Counted from the first letter of the stretch, positions 1 to 5,760 are shown. The stretch: DNA of 5,863 nt from Moraxellaceae bacterium UBA2032 (GCA_002333125.1 DDBM01000140.1:16034-21896), one strand, 5' to 3'. The notes: generated by a model not told the origin, from the letters alone. A program made the numbers and translations.

Positions 1-986
1 CCAATAATACTCGCTAAAATGGCATTCGCTTCTGCATCCACTATCGTGGTGAGCTTGGTTAATGTAGACAATAATTCGGGTGAATCACGGAAAATAGCAC
101 TGGATGCTTCACGTACTTGGAATAATTCGGGCGATGACTGCAAAATTTCATTTGCACCTTGTTGCACAGAACTTTCAAATAATTTTTGAATAGCTGTTAA
201 TGAGGCACGTGCTTGAGTATCTTTTACTGCCGTAATCCCCATATCTGGGTCACCATTTAGCAAACCTTCTAGGGTTTGGCCAAAGGCTTCGGAGTCACGA
301 CCAAAATCATCAGCGGCCATGACCGCATTTTCGTCACCGTTTAGTACACTACTCACAGAACGTAAAATACGCTCTGCTAATACTGATTGGTTTTTGGCTA
401 CTACAACTTGTGCTGAAGGTGCACCATTGGCAACCATCGCATCAACAATACTATCGTTTTCTGCTTGTAACTCAGGTACAGCATCAGCGATACCTGCCAC
501 TAAGTCATGTAAATTACCAACAGTTTTTTCACCCGCGCTAACTTTTTGCAAGTTATCAGATACACGCTGCCATACGACCTGTACTGCTTTAGTTTCTGGT
601 CGATCATCACCATGCATTTCTTTTAAGCTATCCCAACGCTGATTAAAGGTTTTAATAGCTTTATTTAAAGAGTCGAACGCTTGCTGGTTACCCGAGGAAG
701 CCTCAGTTGAGTTTTTTGCAATATCTTGTGACAACACACGCAACTCTGAAGCGTGTTGAATCATCTCTCGACCATTGGCACTCTTTTTAGCAACCACCAC
801 GAACGAACCTGCGGTGAGCAAAATAAAGATAAGGAAGCCTGCTAAAAAACGTGTTGCATCGGGAGTATCAGCTAAAGAACGCCAAAAGCCACGACTAAAC
901 AAGGTCTGAAATGTTTTTTTAGACAACAGACTTTTAACATTAATTCCCGAAAAAGATTTTCGTACATTTGGCACGGGTAATTTCAT
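1..986 (-). CDS. pilJ: Type IV pilus chemoreceptor PilJ, N-terminal part (3' end outside window)
   Basis: PilJ is the methyl-accepting receptor of the Pil-Chp system. It sits in the inner membrane and passes surface or pilus signals to the kinase through PilI. The window holds the first 328 codons. A basic cytoplasmic N-terminus (residues 1-45) is followed by one membrane helix (about 46-66, AGFLIFILLTAGSFVVV). Next comes a periplasmic helical region containing two PilJ-type sensor modules. The first carries HASELRVLSQDIAKN (78-92). The second carries QSVLAERILRSVSSVL (200-215), followed by SPELFQVREASSAIF (285-299). These resemble conserved stretches that I recall from P. aeruginosa PilJ (about 680 residues). 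The second membrane helix, the HAMP-like region and the signalling domain lie beyond the left edge. The ATG at 986 has a GGAG 11 nt upstream; the next in-frame Met is residue 75, past the membrane helix, so this start is favoured. It is 67 nt downstream of pilI. The N-terminus before the helix is longer than in P. aeruginosa. Confidence 0.93.
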   Translation of the reverse strand, partial: MKLPVPNVRKSFSGINVKSLLSKKTFQTLFSRGFWRSLADTPDATRFLAGFLIFILLTAGSFVVVAKKSANGREMIQHASELRVLSQDIAKNSTEASSGNQQAFDSLNKAIKTFNQRWDSLKEMHGDDRPETKAVQVVWQRVSDNLQKVSAGEKTVGNLHDLVAGIADAVPELQAENDSIVDAMVANGAPSAQVVVAKNQSVLAERILRSVSSVLNGDENAVMAADDFGRDSEAFGQTLEGLLNGDPDMGITAVKDTQARASLTAIQKLFESSVQQGANEILQSSPELFQVREASSAIFRDSPELLSTLTKLTTIVDAEANAILASII

Positions 987-1053
987 AGCGGACTTATCTC
1001 CACACAACCAGTTTTTATTTTCTTTAAACGCATTATAAAATGCCCAAACCACA
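987..1053 (-). promoter_or_regulatory. pilI-pilJ spacer with small hairpin and TATAAT hexamer
   Basis: This 67-nt spacer is the largest gap between genes of the pil cluster. It contains a 5-bp inverted repeat, GCATT (1030-1034) and AATGC (1039-1043), with a 4-nt loop. Inside it, on the minus strand, is a perfect TATAAT (1032-1037). No TTGACA-like hexamer lies 16-18 nt upstream of it. It could be a weak internal promoter for pilJ, an mRNA-processing or stability hairpin, or chance in AT-rich DNA. The pilJ ribosome binding site GGAG is at 998-1001. Confidence 0.25.
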
Positions 1054-1584
1054 TTACGCAGCGGCAGCCTTTAAAAAACGAGGGTCTTCAATAAAACGAC
1101 TTAATAATAAGACATACCACGTTTGACCATCACGGATAAAAGCCCCTTGTACAAACTGGGTAATTTCTGTGAACGGTGCTTTAACGTCTATTGAGTAGTC
1201 TTGCGTACTAAAGTGCTGCATTCCCAACACTTCATCAACCACTAATCCAGCAAACATCTCTTCGTGGTCAACCACCAAAACTCGGCGTTTTTGTTCTTGT
1301 TTACTCGATTTTCGACCTAAAAACAGCAAAATATCGGTAATAGGCAGTAAACGCCCCCGAACATTTGCTAAACCACGCATCCAAGACTCTACACCTGGAA
1401 CTAAGGTATAGCGTGGTGTTTTTAAAATCTCGGTAATTTCACCAATGGGTGCTAAAAAATTCTCGCCAGCCAAGGTAAAACCTACACCTGTCCAAGCAGA
1501 CTCTCCCTGCCCCAACAAGCCTAAACCACGTCGTTTAGAGCGTTCAGCGATTTCTAAGAGTTTGATAAAGCCTCTAGCTGCCAT
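1054..1584 (-). CDS. pilI: CheW-like adaptor protein PilI
   Basis: PilI is a 176-residue protein with a single CheW-like domain. It is a cytoplasmic scaffold linking the PilJ receptor to the ChpA/PilL histidine kinase of the twitching-motility chemosensory system. The domain runs from about residue 33 to 172. It shows GFTLAGENFLAPIGEITEIL (35-54), PRYTLVPGVESWMRGLANVR (57-76), the CheW signature GRLLPITDI (77-85), RRVLVVDHEEMFAGLVVDEV (100-119) and a terminal DPRFL (167-171). The same order and wording occur, from memory, in P. aeruginosa PilI. The ATG at 1584 lies 7 nt after the pilH stop. Its ribosome binding site TAGGTG (1589-1594) includes the pilH stop codon TAG, so translation of the two genes is probably coupled. 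The protein ends in an AAAA tail of no known meaning. Confidence 0.95.
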   Translation of the reverse strand: MAARGFIKLLEIAERSKRRGLGLLGQGESAWTGVGFTLAGENFLAPIGEITEILKTPRYTLVPGVESWMRGLANVRGRLLPITDILLFLGRKSSKQEQKRRVLVVDHEEMFAGLVVDEVLGMQHFSTQDYSIDVKAPFTEITQFVQGAFIRDGQTWYVLLLSRFIEDPRFLKAAAA

Positions 1585-1591
1585 ATCACAC

Positions 1592-1960
1592 CTACTTACT
1601 TGGAGTTAAGGTTTTAATCACATTCATGAGCAATGATTCATCAACGGGCTTCGTCAAATAATCACTTGCACCTTGTCTTTTACCCCATACCCTGTCTGTT
1701 TCTTGATCTTTAGTCGTCACAATAACAACAGGAATATGTGATGTCTCTGCACCTTTGGTAATTTGACGTGTTGCCTGAAAACCGTTGATACCAGGCATTA
1801 CTACATCCATCAACACCAAATCTGGTAACTCTGCACGAGCAACAGCAACGCCATCTGCACCATTGGTTGCTTCCAAAACAGTATGACCATGACGTTCTAG
1901 AACTTCTTTAAAACGATAGGTCTCTGTCGGTGAGTCATCAACAATTAAAATACGTGCCAT
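1592..1960 (-). CDS. pilH: Single-domain response regulator PilH
   Basis: PilH is a stand-alone CheY-like receiver of 122 residues. In P. aeruginosa it acts with PilG downstream of the ChpA kinase to balance pilus retraction and extension and cAMP signalling, possibly as a phosphate sink. All receiver residues are present: the acidic pair D8/D9 (LIVDDSPTE), the phospho-acceptor D52 (VLMDVVMPGING), T82/T83 (VIVTTKD) and K104 (YLTKPVDE). The stretch KDQETDRVWGKRQGASDYLT (84-103) is characteristic of PilH. The reading frame stays open upstream to an ATG at 2002. The start at 1960 is preferred because it gives the conserved MARILIVDDSP N-terminus and has GAGGG (1965-1969) just upstream. The longer form would overlap the end of pilG and add 14 residues unlike the family. 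Spacing is 28 nt from pilG and 7 nt to pilI. Confidence 0.95.
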   Translation of the reverse strand: MARILIVDDSPTETYRFKEVLERHGHTVLEATNGADGVAVARAELPDLVLMDVVMPGINGFQATRQITKGAETSHIPVVIVTTKDQETDRVWGKRQGASDYLTKPVDESLLMNVIKTLTPSK

Positions 1961-1964
1961 ACTG

Positions 1965-1969
1965 CCCTC
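1965..1969 (-). promoter_or_regulatory. pilH ribosome binding site that decides the start
   Basis: GAGGG on the minus strand lies 4 nt before the ATG at 1960. It supports the MARILIVDD start over the in-frame ATG at 2002, which lies inside the 3' end of pilG. Confidence 0.6.
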
Positions 1970-1988
1970 ATTTTTTATTTTTGACAGA

Positions 1989-2372
1989 TTAGGACTTAAC
2001 ATACTGACGAATAGCAGTAAACAACTCTTCCTTACTAAAAGGTTTTGTTAAATACTCATCCGAACCGACGATACGCCCTTTTGCTTTATCAAACAAGCCG
2101 TCTTTACTGGACAACATAATGACAGGTGTTGTTTTAAAAGCCGAATTATTTTTGATTAATGCGCAAGTTTGATAACCATCTAAACGCGGCATCATAATAT
2201 CAACAAAAATAATATCAGGATTTGTGTCAGCGATTTTAGCTAAGGCATCGAAACCATCAGTCGCTGTAATTACGGTACAGCCTGCTTTTTGCAATAAGGT
2301 TTCTGCGGTACGACGAATCGTTTTGGAGTCATCAATAACCATGACTTTTAAGCCATCAAAATTTTCTTCCAT
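1989..2372 (-). CDS. pilG: Single-domain response regulator PilG
   Basis: PilG is a CheY-like receiver of 127 residues. It is phosphorylated by the ChpA/PilL kinase and promotes pilus extension and cAMP synthesis in P. aeruginosa. It is among the best conserved Pil-Chp proteins. The sequence keeps the PilG N-terminus DGLKVMVIDDSKTIRRTAE (6-24), with acidic D14/D15. It has the phospho-acceptor D58 in FVDIMMPRLDGYQTCALIKN (56-75), S88 in VIMLSSKDGLFDKAKGR (84-100) and K110 in DEYLTKPFSKEEL (105-117). The start at 2372 gives MEENFDGLKVMV, matching the P. aeruginosa start, with AAAGG (2381-2385) 8 nt upstream. An in-frame ATG at 2402 would add MASENRKATS but has no good binding site and falls inside a GGCC/GGCC hairpin. 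As the first gene of the operon, it should be driven from the promoter near 2469-2500. Confidence 0.96.
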   Translation of the reverse strand: MEENFDGLKVMVIDDSKTIRRTAETLLQKAGCTVITATDGFDALAKIADTNPDIIFVDIMMPRLDGYQTCALIKNNSAFKTTPVIMLSSKDGLFDKAKGRIVGSDEYLTKPFSKEELFTAIRQYVKS

Positions 2373-2380
2373 CGAAGTTG

Positions 2381-2385
2381 CCTTT
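2381..2385 (-). promoter_or_regulatory. pilG ribosome binding site that decides the start
   Basis: AAAGG lies 8 nt before the ATG at 2372, standard spacing, and favours the MEENFDGLK start over the upstream in-frame ATG at 2402. Confidence 0.55.
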
Positions 2386-2396
2386 CTATTTTCTGA

Positions 2397-2408
2397 GGCC
2401 ATTTGGCC
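2397..2408. repeat. GGCC-ATTT-GGCC hairpin in the pilG leader
   Basis: A perfect 4-bp inverted repeat with a 4-nt loop lies 25-36 nt upstream of the pilG start, in the probable 5' untranslated region. The alternative in-frame ATG (2400-2402) sits at the loop/stem border and would be partly occluded in the RNA. The palindrome is short and could be chance. Confidence 0.25.
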
Positions 2409-2457
2409 GATAGTGGAGTTTCAAAAAAATTACCCAACACTGCATTTATTGTATTAA

Positions 2458-2549
2458 GGTTTACATACATTATAGGATTTGCACATACATCTTCTATGTG
2501 AGGATTTTGTATGCATCATAAATCTTATATTGAGTAAAATATGCAAACC
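2458..2549. repeat. Near-perfect 10-bp inverted repeat bracketing the pilG promoter
   Basis: GGTTTACATA at 2458-2467 is mirrored by TATGCAAACC at 2540-2549, a 9 of 10 match in inverted orientation. The pair encloses the -10 hexamer, the 19-bp palindrome and two copies of an AGGATTT-led motif at 2474 and 2501 (27 nt apart). Both arms and the inner sites share a CATAC/GTATG-type core. Possible multi-site regulator binding; no regulator is identified. Confidence 0.3.
2469..2500 (-). promoter_or_regulatory. Candidate pilGHIJ promoter with palindromic operator in the -35 region
   Basis: The minus strand has a perfect -10 hexamer TATAAT at 2469-2474, about 97 nt before the pilG start, which predicts a leader of roughly 90 nt. 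No TTGACA-like sequence lies 16-18 nt upstream. That place is instead covered by a 19-bp palindrome, CACATA (2482-2487), 7-nt spacer, TATGTG (2495-2500). This arrangement suits an activator- or repressor-controlled promoter, which is an inference. The halves contain TGTGA/TCACA-like pieces, but the spacing does not fit a canonical CRP/Vfr site (TGTGA-N6-TCACA). No -24/-12 sigma-54 element was seen. Confidence 0.4.
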
Positions 2550-2652
2550 CTGATATTTAGCATGTACTTTTAGAGAGGGTTAGCTCGTTTTAACACAGTT
2601 TTTAGCACGAATCCATAGCAGAATCGCGTTTAGTAAACCTATGCTTAATATA

Positions 2653-2692
2653 TTACAAAGGCTTAGCGCAATTTGCTCATGCCTTTTAGTAA
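2653..2692. repeat. Imperfect hairpin, 10-bp stem
   Basis: TTAC (2653-2656) plus AAAGGC (2657-2662) pairs with GCCTTT (2681-2686) plus GTAA (2689-2692), with a two-base bulge (2687-2688). The loop contains a smaller palindrome, GCAA-T-TTGC (2668-2676). On either strand the lower stem ends in a short T stretch, so it could be a weak bidirectional terminator. The right arm overlaps one of the two TTTAGTAAAC repeats. Confidence 0.4.
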
Positions 2693-2701
2693 ACTTATCG
2701 C

Positions 2702-2782
2702 GTTTACCTCACTTAGACAAGCCCTTAAAAATATACAGTGTGACCGTACACTCATTTAGGCTTGTGATAAGTTCAAATAAAC
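2702..2782. repeat. Long imperfect inverted repeat, possible structured RNA or small palindromic element
   Basis: Five helices nest around one centre: GTTTA (2702-2706) with TAAAC (2778-2782); ACTTA (2711-2715) with TAAGT (2768-2772); ACAAGCC (2717-2723) with GGCTTGT (2759-2765); TAAA (2726-2729) with TTTA (2755-2758); and AGTGT (2737-2741) with ACACT (2748-2752). That is 26 base pairs over 81 nt, interrupted by small bulges. No T-run follows on either strand, so a classic rho-independent terminator is unlikely. It could be a REP-like or MITE-like palindrome, a small RNA, or an mRNA 3'-end stability structure. The sequence does not tell which. Confidence 0.45.
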
Positions 2783-2784
2783 AC

Positions 2785-2828
2785 TTAACGATTCTACGTG
2801 TTTGTTATTTTGCACCAAGAATCGATAA
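2785..2828 (-). terminator. Possible terminator after the glutaredoxin-like gene
   Basis: TTAACGATTCT (2785-2795) and AGAATCGATAA (2818-2828) form an 11-bp stem with one mismatch, starting 8 nt after the stop codon at 2836. On the minus strand it is followed by a moderately T-rich tract containing GTGTTTATTTG. The position suits termination of the rlmKL operon, but the 22-nt loop is long and the stem AT-rich, so strength is doubtful. An alternative pairing, AAACAC (2779-2784) with GTGTTT (2798-2803), competes with it. Confidence 0.35.
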
Positions 2829-2835
2829 ATCATTA

Positions 2836-3087
2836 TTATTTAGTTTGTAATTGAGAGATATCCAACAATGAAAAAGGCCAATGCAAGCTTTGCCCCTCTT
2901 CATTGATTAACACAGGAATAGACGCGCTATATTTTGTCATTAAATTTTGCTCTAAGGCAATATCTACTGTGCGCCATGTAATAGGCAACACCAACTGTGC
3001 TTGTACTAATAATTGCTCGGCATCATCACATAAATGACAGCCAAGTGTACCATATAAAATATAGTTTTTTTTACTCATTATCGACAT
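2836..3087 (-). CDS. Glutaredoxin-like (DUF836-type) thiol-disulfide protein
   Basis: This is a small cytoplasmic thioredoxin-fold protein of 83 residues, close in length to other minimal glutaredoxin-like proteins. It opens with strand YILYGTLG (9-16), then a CxxC active site C17-H-L-C20 in GCHLCDDAEQLL, a central strand ITWRTVDI (36-43), and SIPVL (56-60), whose P58 is in the place of the cis-proline that faces the active site. The order fits the DUF836 glutaredoxin-like family. Its substrate is unknown. It overlaps the 3' end of rlmKL by 17 nt. A second in-frame ATG at 3078 (MSKKNYI) would cut the overlap to 8 nt (ATGAGTAA). Neither start has a strong ribosome binding site, so translation probably depends on ribosomes finishing rlmKL. 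Confidence 0.85.
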   Translation of the reverse strand: MSIMSKKNYILYGTLGCHLCDDAEQLLVQAQLVLPITWRTVDIALEQNLMTKYSASIPVLINEEGQSLHWPFSLLDISQLQTK

Positions 3088-5215
3088 AATCTACTTGCCA
3101 ACACCGATGAATTTTAGTGTTACGTTTATAGTCAAAGCCTATAGTTTCGTGACTAATTTCGTGTAATTTCAAATAGTTCATTGCGTCTTGTTGTAATTCA
3201 AAACGCTTAAAATTAGTCGAAAAATAACAAATACCATTCGGTTTAAGCAAGCGCATCGCTAAGGTTAATAACTCAATGTGGTCGCGCTGAACATCAAATA
3301 CACCGTGTATTTTTTTGGAGTTAGAAAACGTGGGTGGGTCAATAAAAATGACATCAAAACTTTCTTTGCATTGTGCTAACCACGGCATAACATCGGCTTC
3401 AATAAATTGATGTTGTGTTTCGGCCAAGCCATTTAAGGCAAAATTTCGTCTGCCCCAATTTAAGTAAGTATTCGACAAATCGACACTCACTGTTTTTGTT
3501 GCTCCACCTAAAGCAGCATGTAAACTGGCCGAGCAGGTATAGGCAAACAAATTTAAAAAGCTCTTATCTTGTGCTTGTTGCGCAATTTTAGTACGAATCG
3601 GGCGATGGTCTAAAAACAAACCTGTATCTAAATAGTCGGTTAAATTAACTAATAAACGCGCTTTGCCTTCTTGAACTTCATGGTATTTATTACGTTGATT
3701 GACTCGCTCATATTGTTGCGTGCCTTTTTGTTGGGCGCGGACTTTAATAAAGACTTTATCTCGATGTAAACCAAAAATATGGCGAATCACCTGCAACGCT
3801 AACTTAAAGCGATTGGCGGCTTTTTCGGGGTCAATGATTTTAGGCGGTGCATATTCTTGCACATGTAATACTTCGCCATAGACATCTATCGCGACATTAA
3901 ATTCGGGCAAATCAGCATCATAGACCCGATAACAATACACCCCTTCGCGTTGTGCTTGTTTATAGCTGTGCTGAATATTTTTGCGTAAGCGATTAGCAAA
4001 GGCTTCGGCCTCAACAGGAATTTGTCCTTCTACCTCAACAAAACGATGTGCTGCTAAAACGGGGACTGTTTGTACTTTGCCATGACGTGCAAAAACAGTA
4101 AGGTCACCATTGCGTAACTTTTGAGTGTGTAAATGCTCAAAACCGAGTGCGTCAGCATGTTCGATTTTGGCAGCTAAAACAGCAACATGCCATCCACCTA
4201 AACGCTCACGCGCTAAACGCCCGACTGCTTTATAGGTATAAATAGCGGTGTCGTCTTCACCTAAACGCTCACCATAAGGCGGATTAGTGACCAATAAACC
4301 ATAATGGGCAGGCTTGTTGGGTAGTTGTGATAAGTCTTGTAAATTCAAGGTGATAAATTGTGCAACACCTGCGGCTTGACAGTTTTTTTGTGCAGCACGT
4401 AAGGCTTCGGGGTCGGCATCATAACCTTGAATCATTGGCCAAGTTTTTTGTTGCCCTTGTTCTTGCCGCTGGCGTGCTTCTTGCCAACAAGCTTCCCATA
4501 CGGCTTGGTCATGACCTTGCCATGCTAAAAAGCCAAAATAATCCCGCATTAAACCCGGTGCAACATCACCATACATTAACGCCGCTTCGGTTAAAAATGT
4601 ACCTGAGCCACACATAGGGTCAATGAGTGCTTGAAAGTCATTATTTGGCCACCCTGCTTGGCGTAAAATAGCTGCCGCTAAGGTTTCTTTGAGTGGAGCT
4701 TCGCCAATCATGCGTCTATAACCACGACGATGTAAACTTTCGCCCGACATATCTAAGCTAACGGTAATGCTTTCGGGTTGAATTAAGACATGTAAATTGA
4801 TATCACTGGCTTTAGGGTCAATATTAGGGCGCTCGCCTGTATGCTGCCTAAAACAATCAACAACTGCATCTTTTAAGCGTAATGCCATATATTGTGTATG
4901 ACAAACCACGCCACGTGTTGCAACGGCACGTACTGCAAAAGTTTTGTCTAAATCAAATAATTCGTGCCAAGGGTAATCAAGTGCTTCGGCATACATTTCG
5001 TCGGGAGAGGCACTATTGAGCTTAAATAAGGGCTTATATACTCTTGAGGCCAAACGTGACCATAAACACAGGTTATAGGCGGTGCGTAAATCAGCTTCGA
5101 CCCAAACCGCACTTGGCTCTTGACGAATAACATTGGCACCAATTTCGGTACACTCTTGAGCTAATAAGCTTTCTAAGCCATCGGCACACGCGACAACCCA
5201 TGTAGATAGTGACAT
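3071..5215 (-). CDS. rlmL: Bifunctional 23S rRNA methyltransferase RlmKL
   Basis: RlmKL is a fused enzyme using S-adenosylmethionine to make two 23S rRNA marks near the peptidyl-transferase region: m2G2445 (RlmL half) and m7G2069 (RlmK half), E. coli numbering. At 714 residues it is near the E. coli length (about 702). The N-terminal ferredoxin-like/THUMP part covers about 1-160. The RlmL methyltransferase covers about 165-385, with the SAM-binding LIDPMCGSGTFLTEAA (197-212) and catalytic NPPYGERLG (311-319). The RlmK half covers about 400-714, with YRVYDADLPEFNVAID (429-444), SAM-binding FLNLFAYT (553-560), the acidic end of the next strand in SVDLSNTYLNW (577-587) and DPPTFSNSKK (626-635). 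No motif is missing. The start at 5215 gives the expected N-terminus; its binding site (AGAGA, about 9 nt upstream) is weak. It lies 23 nt after the DUF2726 gene, consistent with one transcript. Also known as rlmKL (ycbY). Confidence 0.97.
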   Translation of the reverse strand: MSLSTWVVACADGLESLLAQECTEIGANVIRQEPSAVWVEADLRTAYNLCLWSRLASRVYKPLFKLNSASPDEMYAEALDYPWHELFDLDKTFAVRAVATRGVVCHTQYMALRLKDAVVDCFRQHTGERPNIDPKASDINLHVLIQPESITVSLDMSGESLHRRGYRRMIGEAPLKETLAAAILRQAGWPNNDFQALIDPMCGSGTFLTEAALMYGDVAPGLMRDYFGFLAWQGHDQAVWEACWQEARQRQEQGQQKTWPMIQGYDADPEALRAAQKNCQAAGVAQFITLNLQDLSQLPNKPAHYGLLVTNPPYGERLGEDDTAIYTYKAVGRLARERLGGWHVAVLAAKIEHADALGFEHLHTQKLRNGDLTVFARHGKVQTVPVLAAHRFVEVEGQIPVEAEAFANRLRKNIQHSYKQAQREGVYCYRVYDADLPEFNVAIDVYGEVLHVQEYAPPKIIDPEKAANRFKLALQVIRHIFGLHRDKVFIKVRAQQKGTQQYERVNQRNKYHEVQEGKARLLVNLTDYLDTGLFLDHRPIRTKIAQQAQDKSFLNLFAYTCSASLHAALGGATKTVSVDLSNTYLNWGRRNFALNGLAETQHQFIEADVMPWLAQCKESFDVIFIDPPTFSNSKKIHGVFDVQRDHIELLTLAMRLLKPNGICYFSTNFKRFELQQDAMNYLKLHEISHETIGFDYKRNTKIHRCWQVDYVDNE

Positions 5216-5238
5216 ATCAATTTTTCTCTAAACAGAAT

Positions 5239-5760
5239 TTAACGTCGCTTTAAAAAATCAGCGCGTAGTTGTTGCGGTTGGGGCATACCTTTGACTGGCC
5301 AACGAATAATAGGGACACCTGCCGACTGTAAGGCTTTATCTTTTTTACTGTCGGCTTTAATACGTTCGGCTTGGTCATGGCTACTGTCATCTAGTTCGAT
5401 AGCGGCCAAAATTTTGGCACCATCAGTGGCGCAAATCACAAAATCAACACTCATACGATTAATACGATTCAGCCACGCTTGTTTTTGAGCATCAGGTGCA
5501 ACATCAATAATACGGCTTAATTGTACCTGACTAAAAATCAAATAATCGGGTAAGGCTTGTTGCAAACGACGATATAATTCGCGTTCGGGCGCAGTCATTA
5601 ATTCACGGGCAACATACGGCCAAACCTTCATATCATCAACAGACTCTTTTTTGGGTTTGTCGCTACTTGTATTTAATAGCGACCAAAGAATCAATGCAAA
5701 AATAACAACTGCAATAACAATTAAAATACTAGGGTTTATGGTTTCCAAGGAGCTACCCAC
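5239..5760 (-). CDS. Membrane-anchored DUF2726 protein (PD-(D/E)XK nuclease-like fold)
   Basis: The 173-residue protein has one membrane helix (about 11-29, SILIVIAVVIFALILWSLL) and a charged linker (30-44). A DUF2726 domain fills the rest (about 53-172). The domain begins LMTAPERELYRRLQQALPDY and continues with VDFVIC (105-110), AAIELDDSSH (119-128), a basic/acidic helix to KDKAL (140-144) and GVPIIRW (148-154). D106 and E122 sit where a PD-(D/E)XK or Vsr-like nuclease fold has catalytic acids, but the usual ExK lysine is replaced by D124, so nuclease activity is uncertain. The biological role is unknown; the helix predicts an inner-membrane protein with its domain in the cytoplasm. The start is a GTG at 5760 with AGGGG (5771-5775) 10 nt upstream. 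A TTG at 5748 would also keep the helix. The gene begins inside the preceding SPOR gene. Confidence 0.85.
   Translation of the reverse strand: MGSSLETINPSILIVIAVVIFALILWSLLNTSSDKPKKESVDDMKVWPYVARELMTAPERELYRRLQQALPDYLIFSQVQLSRIIDVAPDAQKQAWLNRINRMSVDFVICATDGAKILAAIELDDSSHDQAERIKADSKKDKALQSAGVPIIRWPVKGMPQPQQLRADFLKRR

Larger units (their letters stand above)
2403..2835. other. Intergenic region between the pil operon and the rlmKL operon
   Basis: This AT-rich stretch lies between the pilG leader and the glutaredoxin-like gene. I find no convincing protein gene: short frames on either strand lack ribosome binding sites and recognisable composition. The left part (to about 2550) holds the probable pilG promoter and its palindromes. 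The middle, 2550-2600, shows nothing clear. The right part, 2603-2828, is rich in short direct repeats and inverted repeats: TAGCA-GAATC copies at 2603 and 2616, ATCGCGTTTA at 2623 and 2697, TTTAGTAAAC at 2629 and 2685, and three hairpins listed separately. No tRNA or other known RNA was recognised. Confidence 0.7.

Noticed and set aside
319..642. Plus-strand frame of 107 codons
   Set aside because: Lies wholly antisense to pilJ, whose minus-strand product is clearly conserved; the plus-strand product has no recognisable features.
2224..2457. Plus-strand frame of 77 codons
   Set aside because: Antisense to pilG over most of its length and extends through the leader; no ribosome binding site or family resemblance.
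2482..2512. CRP/Vfr binding site at the pilG promoter
   Set aside because: TGTGA occurs at 2497-2501, but no TCACA-like half lies 6 nt away; the actual symmetry is CACATA-N7-TATGTG.
2702..2828. Integron attC site or CRISPR repeat
   Set aside because: No attC core pair, no integrase gene, and repeats are irregular in spacing and sequence without unique spacers of constant length.
2663..2833. Two short minus-strand frames (25 codons from 2833, 30 codons from 2755)
   Set aside because: Neither has a ribosome binding site; both overlap the hairpins and are of chance length in AT-rich DNA.
2641..2850. Plus-strand frame of 69 codons in the intergenic region
   Set aside because: No ribosome binding site before its ATG, runs across palindromes and into the 3' end of the glutaredoxin-like gene, and has no domain-like pattern.
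4360..4617. Plus-strand frame of 85 codons, and similar frames at 3699-3881 and 5291-5488
   Set aside because: All are shadows of rlmKL or the DUF2726 gene on the other strand.
4948..5142. Minus-strand frame of 64 codons in a different frame inside rlmKL
   Set aside because: The rlmKL frame is continuous and conserved across this segment, so there is no frameshift to explain it.
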